The notes below the pieces were generated by a model. It did no database searches. It saw nothing but the letters and a program-made list of their open reading frames with translations, and was not told the DNA's origin. Below, in pieces: positions 39,146-49,121 of a DNA stretch of 53,873 nt. The translations under genes were made by a program, and so were the position numbers. The DNA is taken from assembly GCF_014647035.1 (NCBI RefSeq), contig NZ_BMOK01000018.1, positions 1 through 53,873 on the forward strand, read 5' to 3'. Origin of the DNA: Sporolactobacillus putidus. GTDB taxonomy: Bacteria; Bacillota; Bacilli; Bacillales; Sporolactobacillaceae. Within the stretch, counting starts at the first letter, position 1. Every line of letters begins with the position of its first letter.

Positions 39146-39880
39146 ATGCATAAAGGGACTTTGAAACAAATTCTATTAATCACTGACGGCTGTTCCAATC
39201 AGGGCGAAGATCCGGTCGCGGTGGCGGCACTGGCCAGAGAGCAGGGCATCACGGTTAATGTCATCGGCGTTTTGGACCGGTTTGACTCTGAGGACGGGCG
39301 CGGACTTCAGGAGGTGGAAGGAATCGCCGCGGCAGGAGGCGGTATCAGCCAGATTGTGCAGACCAGACAGCTTTCGCAGACGGTCCAGATGGTAACCAAA
39401 CAGGCGATGACGCAAACTATCAAGGGCGTCATCAATAGGGAACTTCAGGACATTCTAGGAGAATCGGAAACAGTTGAGGATCTCCCTCCCGAAAAACGGG
39501 GCAAAGTCATGGAAGTTGTCGATGAGCTTGGTGAAACAATGGATCTGGACGTTTGTATTCTTGTCGATACAAGTGCAAGCATGAAGGCCAAGCTGCCGAC
39601 TGTACGCGAAGCGTTGCAGGACCTATCGATGAGCCTCTCGGCGCGGATGGGTAATAATCAATTTTGTCTCTATTTATTTCCCGGGAAAAGAAAACAGGCT
39701 CAAAAAGTGACTGCCTGGACATCCGATATAGGGAATGTCGAACGTACGTTTGAAAAAATCGGCACCCACGGTGTGACACCGACGGGTCCTGCTCTAAAAG
39801 AAGCAGTGAAAAGTTTTTCCCAGCTTTCCAAAAAAAACCTGCTTTTTCACGATGAAGCCTATGATGACGGACCGCGATGA
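39146..39880 (+). CDS. yabS: VWA-domain protein YabS
   Basis: A 244-residue protein with two von Willebrand A-like stretches: an N-terminal ILLITDGCSNQGEDPVAVAA (about residues 10-29) and a C-terminal MIDAS-containing VCILVDTSASMKAKLP (about 133-148). The role is unknown; it is always beside spoIIE and yabT. GGGAGGAGCTGAGGAG precedes the ATG. Its 3' end overlaps the yabT start by up to 29 bases, suggesting coupled synthesis with the kinase. Confidence 0.9.
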   Translation: MHKGTLKQILLITDGCSNQGEDPVAVAALAREQGITVNVIGVLDRFDSEDGRGLQEVEGIAAAGGGISQIVQTRQLSQTVQMVTKQAMTQTIKGVINRELQDILGESETVEDLPPEKRGKVMEVVDELGETMDLDVCILVDTSASMKAKLPTVREALQDLSMSLSARMGNNQFCLYLFPGKRKQAQKVTAWTSDIGNVERTFEKIGTHGVTPTGPALKEAVKSFSQLSKKNLLFHDEAYDDGPR

Positions 39881-40793
39881 CCTGAGATTCGACGCAGGAA
39901 CCGTGCTGACCGGAAAGTGGCACGGACACCGCTACCAGATCGTCAGGCGGCTCGGCAGTGGTGCCCAGGGGATGGTGTATCTGGCACGGGCATGCGAACG
40001 GAAAGTTGCCGTGAAAATGGCAAAAGACCGTGCCTCTCTGATTTCGGAAGTGAATGTGCTTAAAAAACTTGAAACGCTCCGGGGGGAACCTTTGGGGCCT
40101 TCTTTATTTGATAGTGATGACTGGATTGTTAATGGACGGACGATCGGTTTTTGTGCGATGGAATATCTGGAGGGGACGCCGCTGCAAGAGGCGTTAAAAA
40201 GAACATCTTTTGACTGGACGGTCGTTTATCTCGTACAGCTATTAAAGCATCTTCAAAGGCTGCACGAGACGGGTCACGTTTTCGGAGACCTCAAGCCTGA
40301 AAATTTAATGCTTATGAATCCGGGTCATTCCGTCCGCTTCCTCGATTTCGGAGGAGCAACGCGCATCGGGAGGTCTGTCAGAGAATATACGGTATTTTTT
40401 GATCGGGGCTATTGGGGTCTCGGCACCCGTAAAGCTGAGCCGGGCTACGATTTATTTGCATGCGGGATGATCATGATCTATGCGGCTCTCGGGCACCGCT
40501 TTGAAAAGAAGGGACAGGGGGAAGGACAGCTCCTTCAGGTTATACGGACATTGCCTCGCCTTGCCCCCTATCAGGCGGTTCTTGCCAAAGCGCTGAAAGG
40601 GCGTTATGTTTCAGCCGATCAGATGCGCCGCGACCTTCTGAATCATATTATGGAAAAACAGGAGGCTCCTGCTGCCTGCGGCAAGCGGAGCAGGAGTCGC
40701 GCGAATGCAGGAGGGGGATGGCTCGGGGCCTGGGTCACTGCGTCTTGTATTATGACTGCCTATGTTCTCTTTGTCATAGTTTACGTCATGTAA
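39852..40793 (+). CDS. yabT: Ser/Thr protein kinase YabT
   Basis: A Hanks-type kinase with a C-terminal membrane helix (about residues 288-312). In the 313-residue reading: glycine loop GSGAQG 35-40, ATP lysine K55 (VAVK), catalytic loop FGDLKPEN with D146 and N151, and DFG 165-167. The HRD Arg is replaced by Gly (non-RD type). In B. subtilis YabT is activated by DNA and phosphorylates RecA during sporulation. ATGs at 39852, 39861 and 39864 are possible and none has a strong site; it depends on read-through from yabS. Confidence 0.9.
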   Translation: MKPMMTDRDDLRFDAGTVLTGKWHGHRYQIVRRLGSGAQGMVYLARACERKVAVKMAKDRASLISEVNVLKKLETLRGEPLGPSLFDSDDWIVNGRTIGFCAMEYLEGTPLQEALKRTSFDWTVVYLVQLLKHLQRLHETGHVFGDLKPENLMLMNPGHSVRFLDFGGATRIGRSVREYTVFFDRGYWGLGTRKAEPGYDLFACGMIMIYAALGHRFEKKGQGEGQLLQVIRTLPRLAPYQAVLAKALKGRYVSADQMRRDLLNHIMEKQEAPAACGKRSRSRANAGGGWLGAWVTASCIMTAYVLFVIVYVM

Positions 40794-40872
40794 TCTTTGA
40801 TGTATGGTAATCATACAAATAGTGCGGGAACTGATACGGAATAACGGAGTGGTCCGGTGGGAGAAAAGCAGG

Positions 40873-42312
40873 ATGACTTTTGAAGAAAGTGTAACACAAT
40901 TTATCAGAAATCACGGGCTGATTCACCCGCGTATGCGGCTTGTCGCAGGCGTGAGTGGGGGAGCCGATTCGATGGCGCTGCTGCAGTATCTCTGCGGCAA
41001 AAGGAAAGCCTGGGAGCTGGAACTTGCCGTTTGCTCTGTCGATCACGGGCTGAGAGGCGTCTCGGGAAGAGAAGACTTGGCTTTTGTGGCTTCCTTTTGT
41101 CAAAGGGAGAACATTGTTTTTTTTGGAAAGACAGTCGATGTCCGGGCCTACTGCACAAAAAAACATCTGGGTATCGAAGCTGCGGCACGTGAACTGCGCT
41201 ATCAGGCGTTTGAGGAGGCACTCGGCGGGTTCGGAGCGGACGCGCTTGTGCTTGCTCATCACGGGGATGACCAGATCGAAACGATGTTGATGCGTGAGGT
41301 CAGGGGGCGTATCGGTATTGCCAGATCGGGGATTCCTGTGCGACGCCCGTTCGCGGGCAAAGAACTGATCCGTCCGCTTCTTTCCCAGACAAAATCTGCA
41401 CTGGAGGCGTACTGCGCGGCGCATGGCCTCAAGCCGCGGCACGACGCGACCAATGAATCGGACAGACATACCCGGAACCGTTTCAGAAAACAGGTTCTTC
41501 CGTTTTTGAAACAGGAGAATCCGTCTGTTCATTTAAAATTCCAATATGAGAGTGAGACGATTGCCGAGGATGAAGCGTTTCTGCTCCGGCTCGCCGAACA
41601 GCAGCTCGGCAGTGTTATTTTGGAAAAAAGCGCGGATCAGGTAAAAATATCAGTTCCGGACTTACTTATCATTCCCTTTTCTTTACAAAGGAGAATAATT
41701 CATCTAATATTAAATTATCTTTACACTAACCGAAAGATACAGCCAATGCATCAATCTATACATATCGAAAATTTACTGCAGCTGCTGCGTTCCGGCCGGT
41801 CTTCGGGCCATGCTGTTTTCCCCGAAGGGCTTTCGGCGAGAAAATCGTACGAAGTCTGTCTCATCGGCTTCTTATCCCGGGTTGTGGACAAGAGCTATGA
41901 TATTGTGCTTCGAGTGCCGGGCAGAACTCTTTTTTCTGCAGGTACCATAGAAGCGGAATTTTTGCCCGGCGGGTTCTGCGTTGGGACAGCGGTTACAGGT
42001 CCGGACAGTATAATCATTGATTACCACAATGTGGCCGGGCCTCTCAGGGTAAGAACATGGCAGCCGGGAGACCGCATGATGCCGAGCGGCATGACAGGTA
42101 CGCAAAAGATACAGCGTATTTTTATTAATGAAAAGATTGATCGGGAGAAACGTTTCATCTGGCCGCTTGTCGTTGACGGAAAAGATTCCGTTCTCTGGCT
42201 GCCGCTTCTTAGGAGAGGATGGAGGTCTTCGCTGGAAGTACAGAAAAGGGAAGCATGCTATCTGAAGCTGACATTTACACCGATTGATGATCTTGGGAGG
42301 ATAAAGGCATGA
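40873..42312 (+). CDS. tilS: tRNA(Ile)-lysidine synthetase
   Basis: Modifies C34 of tRNA-Ile(CAU) to lysidine, which is essential for AUA decoding. The 479-residue protein has the PP-loop [15 protein letters not shown] (about residues 22-36), [16 protein letters not shown] and [15 protein letters not shown], then C-terminal TilS substrate domains (about 380-479). The ATG at 40873 follows GGGAG; an open extension to 40804 has no family similarity. It overlaps hpt by 4 bases. Confidence 0.94.
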   Translation: MTFEESVTQFIRNHGLIHPRMRLVAGVSGGADSMALLQYLCGKRKAWELELAVCSVDHGLRGVSGREDLAFVASFCQRENIVFFGKTVDVRAYCTKKHLGIEAAARELRYQAFEEALGGFGADALVLAHHGDDQIETMLMREVRGRIGIARSGIPVRRPFAGKELIRPLLSQTKSALEAYCAAHGLKPRHDATNESDRHTRNRFRKQVLPFLKQENPSVHLKFQYESETIAEDEAFLLRLAEQQLGSVILEKSADQVKISVPDLLIIPFSLQRRIIHLILNYLYTNRKIQPMHQSIHIENLLQLLRSGRSSGHAVFPEGLSARKSYEVCLIGFLSRVVDKSYDIVLRVPGRTLFSAGTIEAEFLPGGFCVGTAVTGPDSIIIDYHNVAGPLRVRTWQPGDRMMPSGMTGTQKIQRIFINEKIDREKRFIWPLVVDGKDSVLWLPLLRRGWRSSLEVQKREACYLKLTFTPIDDLGRIKA

Positions 42313-42848
42313 AGGAAGACCTCAGGGAAATATTAATAACGGAGGAAGCTATTCAGGAGAAAGTCCGCGAATTCGGAAGGATACTTTCTGAAGAGTATCA
42401 GGGGCGCTTTCCGCTGGTTATCGGCGTGCTGAAGGGAGCCCTTCCGTTTATGGCCGATCTGATTAAGCAGATTACTGTTCCGCTTGAAATTGATTTCATG
42501 GATGTTTCCAGCTATGGAAACTCGACGGTTTCGTCAGGAGAGGTGAAAATTCTTAAGGATCTGGACACTTCTGTTGAGAACCGGGAGATACTGATTGTCG
42601 AAGATATTATCGACAGCGGTTTGACACTGAGCTATTTAGTGGATTTGTTCAGAACCCGGAAAGCCAAATCAATTAAAATTGTCACGCTGCTGAACAAGCC
42701 GTCGGGAAGAAGAGCCGCGGTCAAGCCGGATTTATCCGGGTTCACGGTGCCGGATGCTTTTCTTGTCGGCTACGGACTCGATTACGCTGAAAAGTACCGC
42801 AATCTTCCCTTTATCGGGATTCTAAAGCCGGAAATATATACTGGATGA
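42309..42848 (+). CDS. hpt: Hypoxanthine-guanine phosphoribosyltransferase
   Basis: Salvages hypoxanthine and guanine with PRPP. The 179-residue protein has the PRPP loop [17 protein letters not shown] (about residues 96-112) and [20 protein letters not shown] at the end. In B. subtilis the tilS-hprT pair is followed by ftsH as here. A hairpin CGCTTCC/GGAAGCG (42877-42902) without a clear T-run lies behind. Confidence 0.95.
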   Translation: MKEDLREILITEEAIQEKVREFGRILSEEYQGRFPLVIGVLKGALPFMADLIKQITVPLEIDFMDVSSYGNSTVSSGEVKILKDLDTSVENREILIVEDIIDSGLTLSYLVDLFRTRKAKSIKIVTLLNKPSGRRAAVKPDLSGFTVPDAFLVGYGLDYAEKYRNLPFIGILKPEIYTG

Positions 42849-42956
42849 TGAGGCACGTACGGTAAAAGGCAGGAACCGCTTCCACGGTTTGCCACGGAAG
42901 CGAAGGCTTTGTTGATCTGCCGGGCCGTTTTCATAACTCTTTAGCAGCTTAATCGC

Positions 42957-42986
42957 TTGAGGCTTTTCCTTTGTGTATGGTACTAT
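42957..42986 (+). promoter_or_regulatory. Probable promoter of ftsH
   Basis: TTGAGG (42957-42962) and TACTAT (42981-42986) are 18 bases apart. TATAAA overlaps the -10. Confidence 0.45.
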
Positions 42987-43023
42987 AAAATATGGTTTCG
43001 TTTAGAGCGGGAGGAGGTAAGGA

Positions 43024-45054
43024 ATGAATCGACTTTTTAAGAATATCATCATATATTTATTTATTTTTCTTGTCATTATCGGCATCGTCAGCTGGCTGAC
43101 AGATACGAACCGAAGCGTGAGGCCGATGACATACAGCACTTTTCATCAGAATCTGGTGAGCGGCAATGTCAAGGAAGTGACCCTCCAGCCTGAAGGCAGT
43201 GTTTATTCCGTAACGGGACGGCTGAAAAATTATGACGCAAACACAACTTTTAAGGCCTATATCCCTGCCAGTGAAAAAGCGGTCGGACAGGTCACCGATC
43301 TGGCAAACAAATATAATGTGGACGTTAAACCGGCTCAGACGACGAATGGGTGGGTTAACTTCGCAACAACACTGATCCCATTTGCGATCATATTCTTCCT
43401 GATTTTTTTCTTGCTGAATCAGGCGCAGGGCGGCGGCGGACGTGTCATGAACTTCGGAAAGAGCAAGGCGAAGCTTTATTCCGAAGATAAAAAGAAAATC
43501 ACGTTCAAGGATGTCGCCGGTGCGGATGAAGAGAAGCAGGAGTTAGTTGAAATTGTTGATTTTCTGAAAGACCCGAGAAAATTTGTTGCACTGGGTGCCC
43601 GCATTCCTAAAGGCGTTTTGCTGGAGGGCCCCCCGGGAACCGGTAAAACATTGCTGGCCCGCGCCGTAGCGGGAGAGGCGGGTGTCCCGTTCTTCTCCAT
43701 CAGCGGGTCGGATTTTGTGGAAATGTTTGTGGGTGTCGGCGCCTCTCGTGTCCGCGACCTTTTTGATCAGGCAAAAAAGAATTCACCGTGTATTATTTTT
43801 ATTGACGAAATTGACGCAGTCGGCCGTCAGCGCGGCGCCGGACTGGGCGGCGGGCATGATGAGCGTGAACAGACACTGAACCAGCTGCTTGTCGAGATGG
43901 ACGGGTTTGGCGCAAATGAGGGCATTATTATCATTGCGGCCACAAACCGTCCGGATATTCTTGACCCGGCACTTCTGCGTCCCGGCCGGTTCGACCGGCA
44001 GATTCCGGTCGGCCGTCCGGATCTTCGGGGACGCGAGGCGGTTCTCCGTGTCCATGCGCGTAATAAACCGCTGGCAAAAGACATCAATTTGAAGACGGTT
44101 GCCAAGCTGACGCCAGGCTTTTCTGGCGCCGATTTGGAAAATCTGCTCAATGAAGCGGCCCTGGTTGCCGCCCGGGCAAATAAAAAAGTCATCAACATGG
44201 AAGATATTGATGAAGCGGTTGAGCGTGTCATTGCCGGCGTGGCCAAGAAATCACGTGTTATTTCTAAAAAAGAACAGGAAATCGTTGCTTACCATGAATC
44301 CGGTCATACGATCATCGGCCTTGCGCTTGAAGGGGCGGATGAAGTGCATAAGGTCACGGTCATTCCGCGCGGGCAGGCCGGAGGATACACGGTTTCTCTG
44401 CCAAAGGAAGACCGCTATTTCATGACGAAGCCGGAATTGCTCGAGAAAATCGTCGGGCTGCTTGGCGGTCGTGTTGCCGAGGAGATCACGTTCGGCGAAA
44501 TATCAACAGGCGCCAGCAACGATCTGCAGCGTGTCACGAATCTTGCGCGCCGTATGGTCACCGAGTTTGGTATGAGCGAGAAACTGGGTCCGATGCAGTT
44601 TGGCAGCAACGACAGCGGGCAGGTTTTCCTTGGCCGTGATTTGCAGAACGATCAAAATTACAGCGATACAATTGCCTATGAAATTGATTCCGAGGTTCAG
44701 CGAATTGTGAAGGAACAGTACGCGCGATGCAAGAAAATTTTGCTGGAGCAGCGCGATAAGCTTGAACTGATTGCACAGACTTTGCTGAAAGTCGAGACTC
44801 TGGACAAAGAACAGATTAAGTCGCTGTATGAAACAGGCGAATATATTGAACCCAGCAAGAACCGTTACGGCTATCAGGAAGATGACGAAGAGGATTCGAA
44901 TGGTGAGCAGCCGTCCGGAGAAAAAGCGGACGAACGATCCAGGGATGACTCGGTAAACATCAAGGTGAATATACATCCCAAAGATGCTCATCCTGATGCC
45001 AACGCAAATCCGCAGATTTCCGGTCCGGATCAACCGGACGACAAAAAGATCTGA
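43024..45054 (+). CDS. ftsH: ATP-dependent membrane protease FtsH
   Basis: A membrane-anchored AAA+ zinc protease that degrades misfolded and regulatory proteins. It has two membrane helices (about residues 8-26 and 117-137), Walker A GPPGTGKT (about 203-210), Walker [12 protein letters not shown], the arginine finger region RPGRFDR and the zinc site HESGH (about 424-428). The 676 residues exceed B. subtilis (637); the excess is a low-complexity acidic tail from about residue 615. GGGAGGAGG precedes the ATG. Confidence 0.96.
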   Translation: MNRLFKNIIIYLFIFLVIIGIVSWLTDTNRSVRPMTYSTFHQNLVSGNVKEVTLQPEGSVYSVTGRLKNYDANTTFKAYIPASEKAVGQVTDLANKYNVDVKPAQTTNGWVNFATTLIPFAIIFFLIFFLLNQAQGGGGRVMNFGKSKAKLYSEDKKKITFKDVAGADEEKQELVEIVDFLKDPRKFVALGARIPKGVLLEGPPGTGKTLLARAVAGEAGVPFFSISGSDFVEMFVGVGASRVRDLFDQAKKNSPCIIFIDEIDAVGRQRGAGLGGGHDEREQTLNQLLVEMDGFGANEGIIIIAATNRPDILDPALLRPGRFDRQIPVGRPDLRGREAVLRVHARNKPLAKDINLKTVAKLTPGFSGADLENLLNEAALVAARANKKVINMEDIDEAVERVIAGVAKKSRVISKKEQEIVAYHESGHTIIGLALEGADEVHKVTVIPRGQAGGYTVSLPKEDRYFMTKPELLEKIVGLLGGRVAEEITFGEISTGASNDLQRVTNLARRMVTEFGMSEKLGPMQFGSNDSGQVFLGRDLQNDQNYSDTIAYEIDSEVQRIVKEQYARCKKILLEQRDKLELIAQTLLKVETLDKEQIKSLYETGEYIEPSKNRYGYQEDDEEDSNGEQPSGEKADERSRDDSVNIKVNIHPKDAHPDANANPQISGPDQPDDKKI

Positions 45055-45083
45055 CAGATTCGGTTGAATAATCATGACACAAT

Positions 45084-45123
45084 AGAGGAGGCGTTTCCGC
45101 AACTGGAGGTGCCTCCTCTTTTA
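45084..45123 (+). terminator. Terminator of ftsH
   Basis: GAGGAGGC (45085-45092) pairs with GCCTCCTC (45111-45118), then TTTTA. Confidence 0.8.
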
Positions 45124-45158
45124 AATGATTAGAAAATGATGGTTTGGTGATGATAAAG

Positions 45159-45929
45159 ATGATTTTTGTATGCGACGTAGGAAATACGAATATTGTAACA
45201 GGCGTTTTTGACAATGGACAGCTTATTCACCACTGGCGGATTTCAACTGACCGGGAGAAGACGGAAGATGAATTCGCCATGCTTGTGAATAATTTATTTC
45301 AATACAGCGGACTGTCTTTTGAAGATTTTAACGGGGTGGCGATCTCATCCGTCGTTCCGTCCATTATGTTCGCACTTGAAAGAATGTGCGAGAAATATTT
45401 TCGTGTGAAGCCTCTGATTGTCGGTCCGGGCATCAGAACCGGACTGAATCTGAAGTATGACAACCCGAAAGAGATCGGAGCCGACCTGATCGTCAACGCA
45501 GTGGCCGCTGTTCACGCCTATCAGGTACCCATTATCGTCATCGATTTCGGGACGGCGACGACTTATTCTTATATCGATGAGAAAGCCGACTACATCGGAG
45601 GCGCTATAGCGCCGGGCATTAACATCTCGACGGAAGCGCTCTATGAAAAAGCTTCCAAACTGCCGAGAATCGAAATTGCCAAGCCCCCCCACATTGTCGG
45701 TCGAAACACGATTCATGCGATGCAGTCCGGCGTGCTTTTCGGGTATGTCGGCCAAGTGGAGGGTATTGTAACACGCATGAAAAAACAGGCCAAATCGACG
45801 CCCATCGTTGTGGCGACGGGCGGGCTTTGTTCGCTGATTTCAAATGAAACGAGCGTTATTGACCACGTGGATCCGTTCTTAACGTTAAAAGGACTCTATC
45901 TGATTTACCGTCGCAATGTGCGCGAATAA
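45159..45929 (+). CDS. coaX: Type III pantothenate kinase
   Basis: First step of CoA synthesis. The 256-residue ASKHA-fold kinase has the phosphate loop [13 protein letters not shown] (about residues 5-17), [10 protein letters not shown] and [12 protein letters not shown]. The ATG at 45159 is 8 bases after GGTGAT and fits the family start; ATG 45150 is possible. A short gap joins it to hslO. Confidence 0.93.
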   Translation: MIFVCDVGNTNIVTGVFDNGQLIHHWRISTDREKTEDEFAMLVNNLFQYSGLSFEDFNGVAISSVVPSIMFALERMCEKYFRVKPLIVGPGIRTGLNLKYDNPKEIGADLIVNAVAAVHAYQVPIIVIDFGTATTYSYIDEKADYIGGAIAPGINISTEALYEKASKLPRIEIAKPPHIVGRNTIHAMQSGVLFGYVGQVEGIVTRMKKQAKSTPIVVATGGLCSLISNETSVIDHVDPFLTLKGLYLIYRRNVRE

Positions 45930-45945
45930 GGAGGAGAGCATACTG

Positions 45946-46821
45946 GTGAGCGATTATCTAATCAAAGCGCTGGCCTGTCAGGAACGTCTCAGAGTGATTA
46001 CGGCGGTGACCACCGAAACGATCCGTGAAGCGCAGCGCCGCCACCATACGTGGCCGACCGCTTCGGCGGCACTCGGGAGGACAATGACAGCGTCGATGAT
46101 GATGGGTGCACAGATGAAAGGGAATGAAAAAATCACGGTCACGATTCAAGGCGGGGGTCCGATTGGCGCTATTGTAGCCGATGCGGACACAAAGGGCAAC
46201 GTTCGCGGCTACGTGACCAATCCTGAGGTGCATTTTGACTTGAATGAGCACGGGAAGCTGGATGTTGCACGGGCAGTCGGATCAGACGGTTTTCTGAGCG
46301 TGGTTAAGGATCTTGGCCTGAGAGATAATTTTACTGGACGTGTTCCGATCGTCTCCGGCGAAATCGGGGATGATTTTACGTATTATTTTGCCCGATCCGA
46401 ACAGATTCCTTCTGCAGTTGGAGTCGGCGTGCTGGTCAATCCCGATCATACGGTCAAAGCGTCCGGCGGCTTCCTGATTCAGGTTCTTCCGGGCACGGAA
46501 GACGCAGTTATCGAGAAAATCGAGAAACGAATCGAAGAAATTCCGCCGATTTCAAAATTAATTGACGCCGGACGGACGCCGGACGATCTCCTTATGGATC
46601 TGTTCCCTGAAGCGGATTACAGGGTGCTTGAGAAAGTACCTGTACACTTTCACTGCACCTGTTCAAAAGAAAAATTCGGCCGTTCGATTGCCGGTCTCGG
46701 CTATGCAGAAATCAAATCGATGATTGAACAGGATCACGGTGCGGATGCTACGTGCCATTTTTGCGAAACTGCGTACCATTTTACTGAGGACGAATTAAAA
46801 GCGATGCTCATCGATAAATAA
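45946..46821 (+). CDS. hslO: Redox-regulated chaperone Hsp33
   Basis: A 291-residue holdase activated by oxidation of a zinc site: C237-x-C239 and C270-x2-C273, all intact. The N-terminal domain has [20 protein letters not shown]. The GTG at 45946 lies 9 bases after AAGGAGGAG and gives the B. subtilis length. It follows coaX by 16 bases, as in B. subtilis. Confidence 0.95.
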   Translation: MSDYLIKALACQERLRVITAVTTETIREAQRRHHTWPTASAALGRTMTASMMMGAQMKGNEKITVTIQGGGPIGAIVADADTKGNVRGYVTNPEVHFDLNEHGKLDVARAVGSDGFLSVVKDLGLRDNFTGRVPIVSGEIGDDFTYYFARSEQIPSAVGVGVLVNPDHTVKASGGFLIQVLPGTEDAVIEKIEKRIEEIPPISKLIDAGRTPDDLLMDLFPEADYRVLEKVPVHFHCTCSKEKFGRSIAGLGYAEIKSMIEQDHGADATCHFCETAYHFTEDELKAMLIDK

Positions 46822-46894
46822 ATGTGAACGGAACCTTTCATGTGTTCACTTAAATAAATTCCCTGGAAAAAATCAGCCCGGATCGCAACCAGTA

Positions 46895-46930
46895 CAGAAG
46901 AAAACTTGCCAAACAGCAAGTTTTCTTCTG
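46895..46930 (+). terminator. Long perfect hairpin after hslO
   Basis: CAGAAGAAAACTTGC (46895-46909) and GCAAGTTTTCTTCTG (46916-46930) are fully complementary over 15 bases with a 6-base loop. The AACTTGC...GCAAGTT core with internal A and T runs would work as a terminator in either direction. The core is like the last hairpin of the repeat family. Confidence 0.75.
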
Positions 46931-47021
46931 TTTCGGGGAAATGAGCGGGGCTCAGCAAGGTACGGATTGCTTTAAGTCTTTTTCCCGGCAGGGCGCGGGA
47001 AAAACGGATCGGCTGTAAAAA

Positions 47022-47050
47022 TTGACGCATGAGTCGAACGTTGCTAATAT
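47022..47050 (+). promoter_or_regulatory. Sigma-A promoter of cysK
   Basis: TTGACG (47022-47027) and TAATAT (47045-47050) are 17 bases apart. AT-rich partial palindromes follow (TATATAAATCATACATGATTA region), where CymR could bind, but that is not shown. Confidence 0.65.
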
Positions 47051-47104
47051 AGTATATAAATCATACATGATTACTCCGATTTTAAAAATAAGGGAGAGAC
47101 AGTA

Positions 47105-48025
47105 ATGACAGTTGCAAATTCAGTGACCGAATTGATTGGAAAGACGCCGATTGTCAGGCTGAATCATTTGACGGGAGAGGACGATGCAGAACTTTATGCC
47201 AAACTGGAATACTTTAATCCAGGAAGCAGTGTAAAGGACCGGATCGCTCTGGCTATGATCGAAGCGGCAGAAAAAGAAGGCAAGCTGAAACCGAACGACA
47301 CGATTATTGAACCGACGAGCGGAAATACAGGCATTGGTTTGGCGCTTGTTGCAGCTGTTAAAGGGTACAGGGCGATTCTCGTTATGCCGGAAACAATGAG
47401 CATTGAACGGCGCAAACTCTTTAAAGCCTACGGTGCGGAAGTCATCCTGACCCCGGGATCCCAGGCAATCAAAGGGTCCATTGCCAAAGCGCAGGAGCTG
47501 GCCAAAGAAAAGGGCTATTTTCTTCCCCAGCAATTTCAGAACCCTGCCAATCCGCAGATTCACTATCTGACAACGGGTAAAGAGATCGCAGATGCCTTTG
47601 ACTCTTTGGATGCCTTTGTTGCCGGTGTCGGCACGGGCGGTACACTGAGCGGCAGCGGAAAGGCGCTGAAAGAACGGTTTAAGAATATCAAAGTTGTTGC
47701 CGTTGAACCGAAAGACTCTCCGGTACTTAATGGCGGCAAGGGCGGTCCGCATAAAATTCAGGGTATTGGCACCGGTTTTATTCCCGACACCCTGGATACT
47801 GAAATTTACGATGAAGTGATCGATGTGGCTAATGAACAGGCTTTTGAATACGCTCGTCTCGCTGGTAAAAAAGAAGGCGTTCTGGCCGGAATTTCCGGCG
47901 GCGCGGCGATTTACGCCGGCGTCCAGGTGGCTAAAGAGCTCGGCAAAGGAAAAAAAGTCGTTGTCGTTGTCCCGGATAACGGGGAAAGATATTTAAGCAC
48001 TCCGCTCTATCAGGCCGAGGACTGA
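47105..48025 (+). CDS. cysK: Cysteine synthase A (O-acetylserine thiol-lyase)
   Basis: PLP enzyme making cysteine from O-acetylserine and sulfide. The 306 residues show [12 protein letters not shown], the PLP lysine in [11 protein letters not shown] (about residue 44), [13 protein letters not shown] and [16 protein letters not shown]. It has its own promoter and terminator. In B. subtilis the pab genes follow; here folP does. Confidence 0.96.
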   Translation: MTVANSVTELIGKTPIVRLNHLTGEDDAELYAKLEYFNPGSSVKDRIALAMIEAAEKEGKLKPNDTIIEPTSGNTGIGLALVAAVKGYRAILVMPETMSIERRKLFKAYGAEVILTPGSQAIKGSIAKAQELAKEKGYFLPQQFQNPANPQIHYLTTGKEIADAFDSLDAFVAGVGTGGTLSGSGKALKERFKNIKVVAVEPKDSPVLNGGKGGPHKIQGIGTGFIPDTLDTEIYDEVIDVANEQAFEYARLAGKKEGVLAGISGGAAIYAGVQVAKELGKGKKVVVVVPDNGERYLSTPLYQAED

Positions 48026-48078
48026 TCGGAAGACAGAGATGGACGGCTTCAGGCGAATATCAAAACGGATAAAAAAGC

Positions 48079-48113
48079 TGGGGGATCACGGGTAACCGGA
48101 TCCTCTTTTTTTT
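48079..48113 (+). terminator. Terminator of cysK
   Basis: GGATC pairs with GATCC within GGGGGATC...GATCCTC, followed by TTTTTTTT. Confidence 0.75.
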
Positions 48114-48201
48114 ACTACGAACGAAGACGGAAGCTCCGTGAGGCGCATCGTTTGGCCGGCAGGTTTTCAATTGTCCCGGTTTAGAAGAGGAAGGGTATCT
48201 G

Positions 48202-48210
48202 TGCTATACT
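48202..48210 (+). promoter_or_regulatory. Extended -10 promoter of the folate operon
   Basis: TGCTATACT is a good extended -10, 54 bases before folP; the -35 region is weak. Confidence 0.5.
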
Positions 48211-48263
48211 TATTCATGTTGAACAATAGACTCGGAAATTGATCTTTTTCAGGGGGTATCAGA

Positions 48264-49121
48264 TTGTCAGCTAATACAGTGCAAGTTTCACCCTACCATC
48301 TGCTTAAATTAAGAGATAAAATTTTTGATTATCGCAATAAAACAGTAATTATGGGCATTTTAAATGTCACACCGGATTCATTCTCGGACGGAGGCCGATT
48401 TAATCAGACCGACAAGGCTGTAGAGCATGCGCTGGAAATGGAGCGCGATGGCGCGGATATCATTGATGTCGGCGGTGAATCGACACGGCCCGGCTATGCG
48501 CCGATACCCGTCGAAGAAGAAATCGCCCGTGTCGTACCGATGATCCGGGCAATCCGGACACGCACGAATATCCCGATATCGATTGACACTTATAAGGCGG
48601 AGACTGCACGCCGGGCCCTCGACGCAGGCGCGGATATTATCAACGACATCTGGGGAGCCAAAGCCGACCCGGACATGGCAAAGGTGGCGGCCGAGTACGG
48701 GGTCCCGATCATTCTCATGCACAACCGCGACAATACTCAGTATGGCAACATTATAGAGGATATGAAAAAAGATCTGCAGGTCAGCATTAATCTTGCGCTC
48801 GACGCGGGAGTCGCTCCAGAGAAGATCATCCTCGATCCGGGCATCGGATTTGCCAAGGATTATGAGCAGAATCTGATTGTCATGAACCATCTGGAAGATT
48901 TTCATGAACTCGGCTATCCGATTTTACTCGGCACTTCAAGAAAGGGCTTCATCGGCAAAACCTTGAATGTCACGGTTGATCACCGTGTGGAGGGAACGGG
49001 AGCGACAGTCTGCCTGGGCATTGCCAAGGGCTGCCAGATCATGCGTATTCATGATGTTCTGCCAATGACGCGTATGGCACAAATGATGGACACGATGCTG
49101 CGGGAGGGTCAACGTGGCTGA
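48264..49121 (+). CDS. folP: Dihydropteroate synthase
   Basis: Joins pterin pyrophosphate to p-aminobenzoate. The 285-residue TIM barrel has GILNVTPDSFSDGG (about residues 31-44), DVGGESTRPG, and ILDPGIGFAKD with the late GTSRKGFIG. The TTG at 48264 follows AGGGGGT by 6 bases and gives the B. subtilis length. It overlaps the next gene by 8 bases. Genes for making p-aminobenzoate, normally just upstream, are missing here. Confidence 0.95.
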   Translation: MSANTVQVSPYHLLKLRDKIFDYRNKTVIMGILNVTPDSFSDGGRFNQTDKAVEHALEMERDGADIIDVGGESTRPGYAPIPVEEEIARVVPMIRAIRTRTNIPISIDTYKAETARRALDAGADIINDIWGAKADPDMAKVAAEYGVPIILMHNRDNTQYGNIIEDMKKDLQVSINLALDAGVAPEKIILDPGIGFAKDYEQNLIVMNHLEDFHELGYPILLGTSRKGFIGKTLNVTVDHRVEGTGATVCLGIAKGCQIMRIHDVLPMTRMAQMMDTMLREGQRG

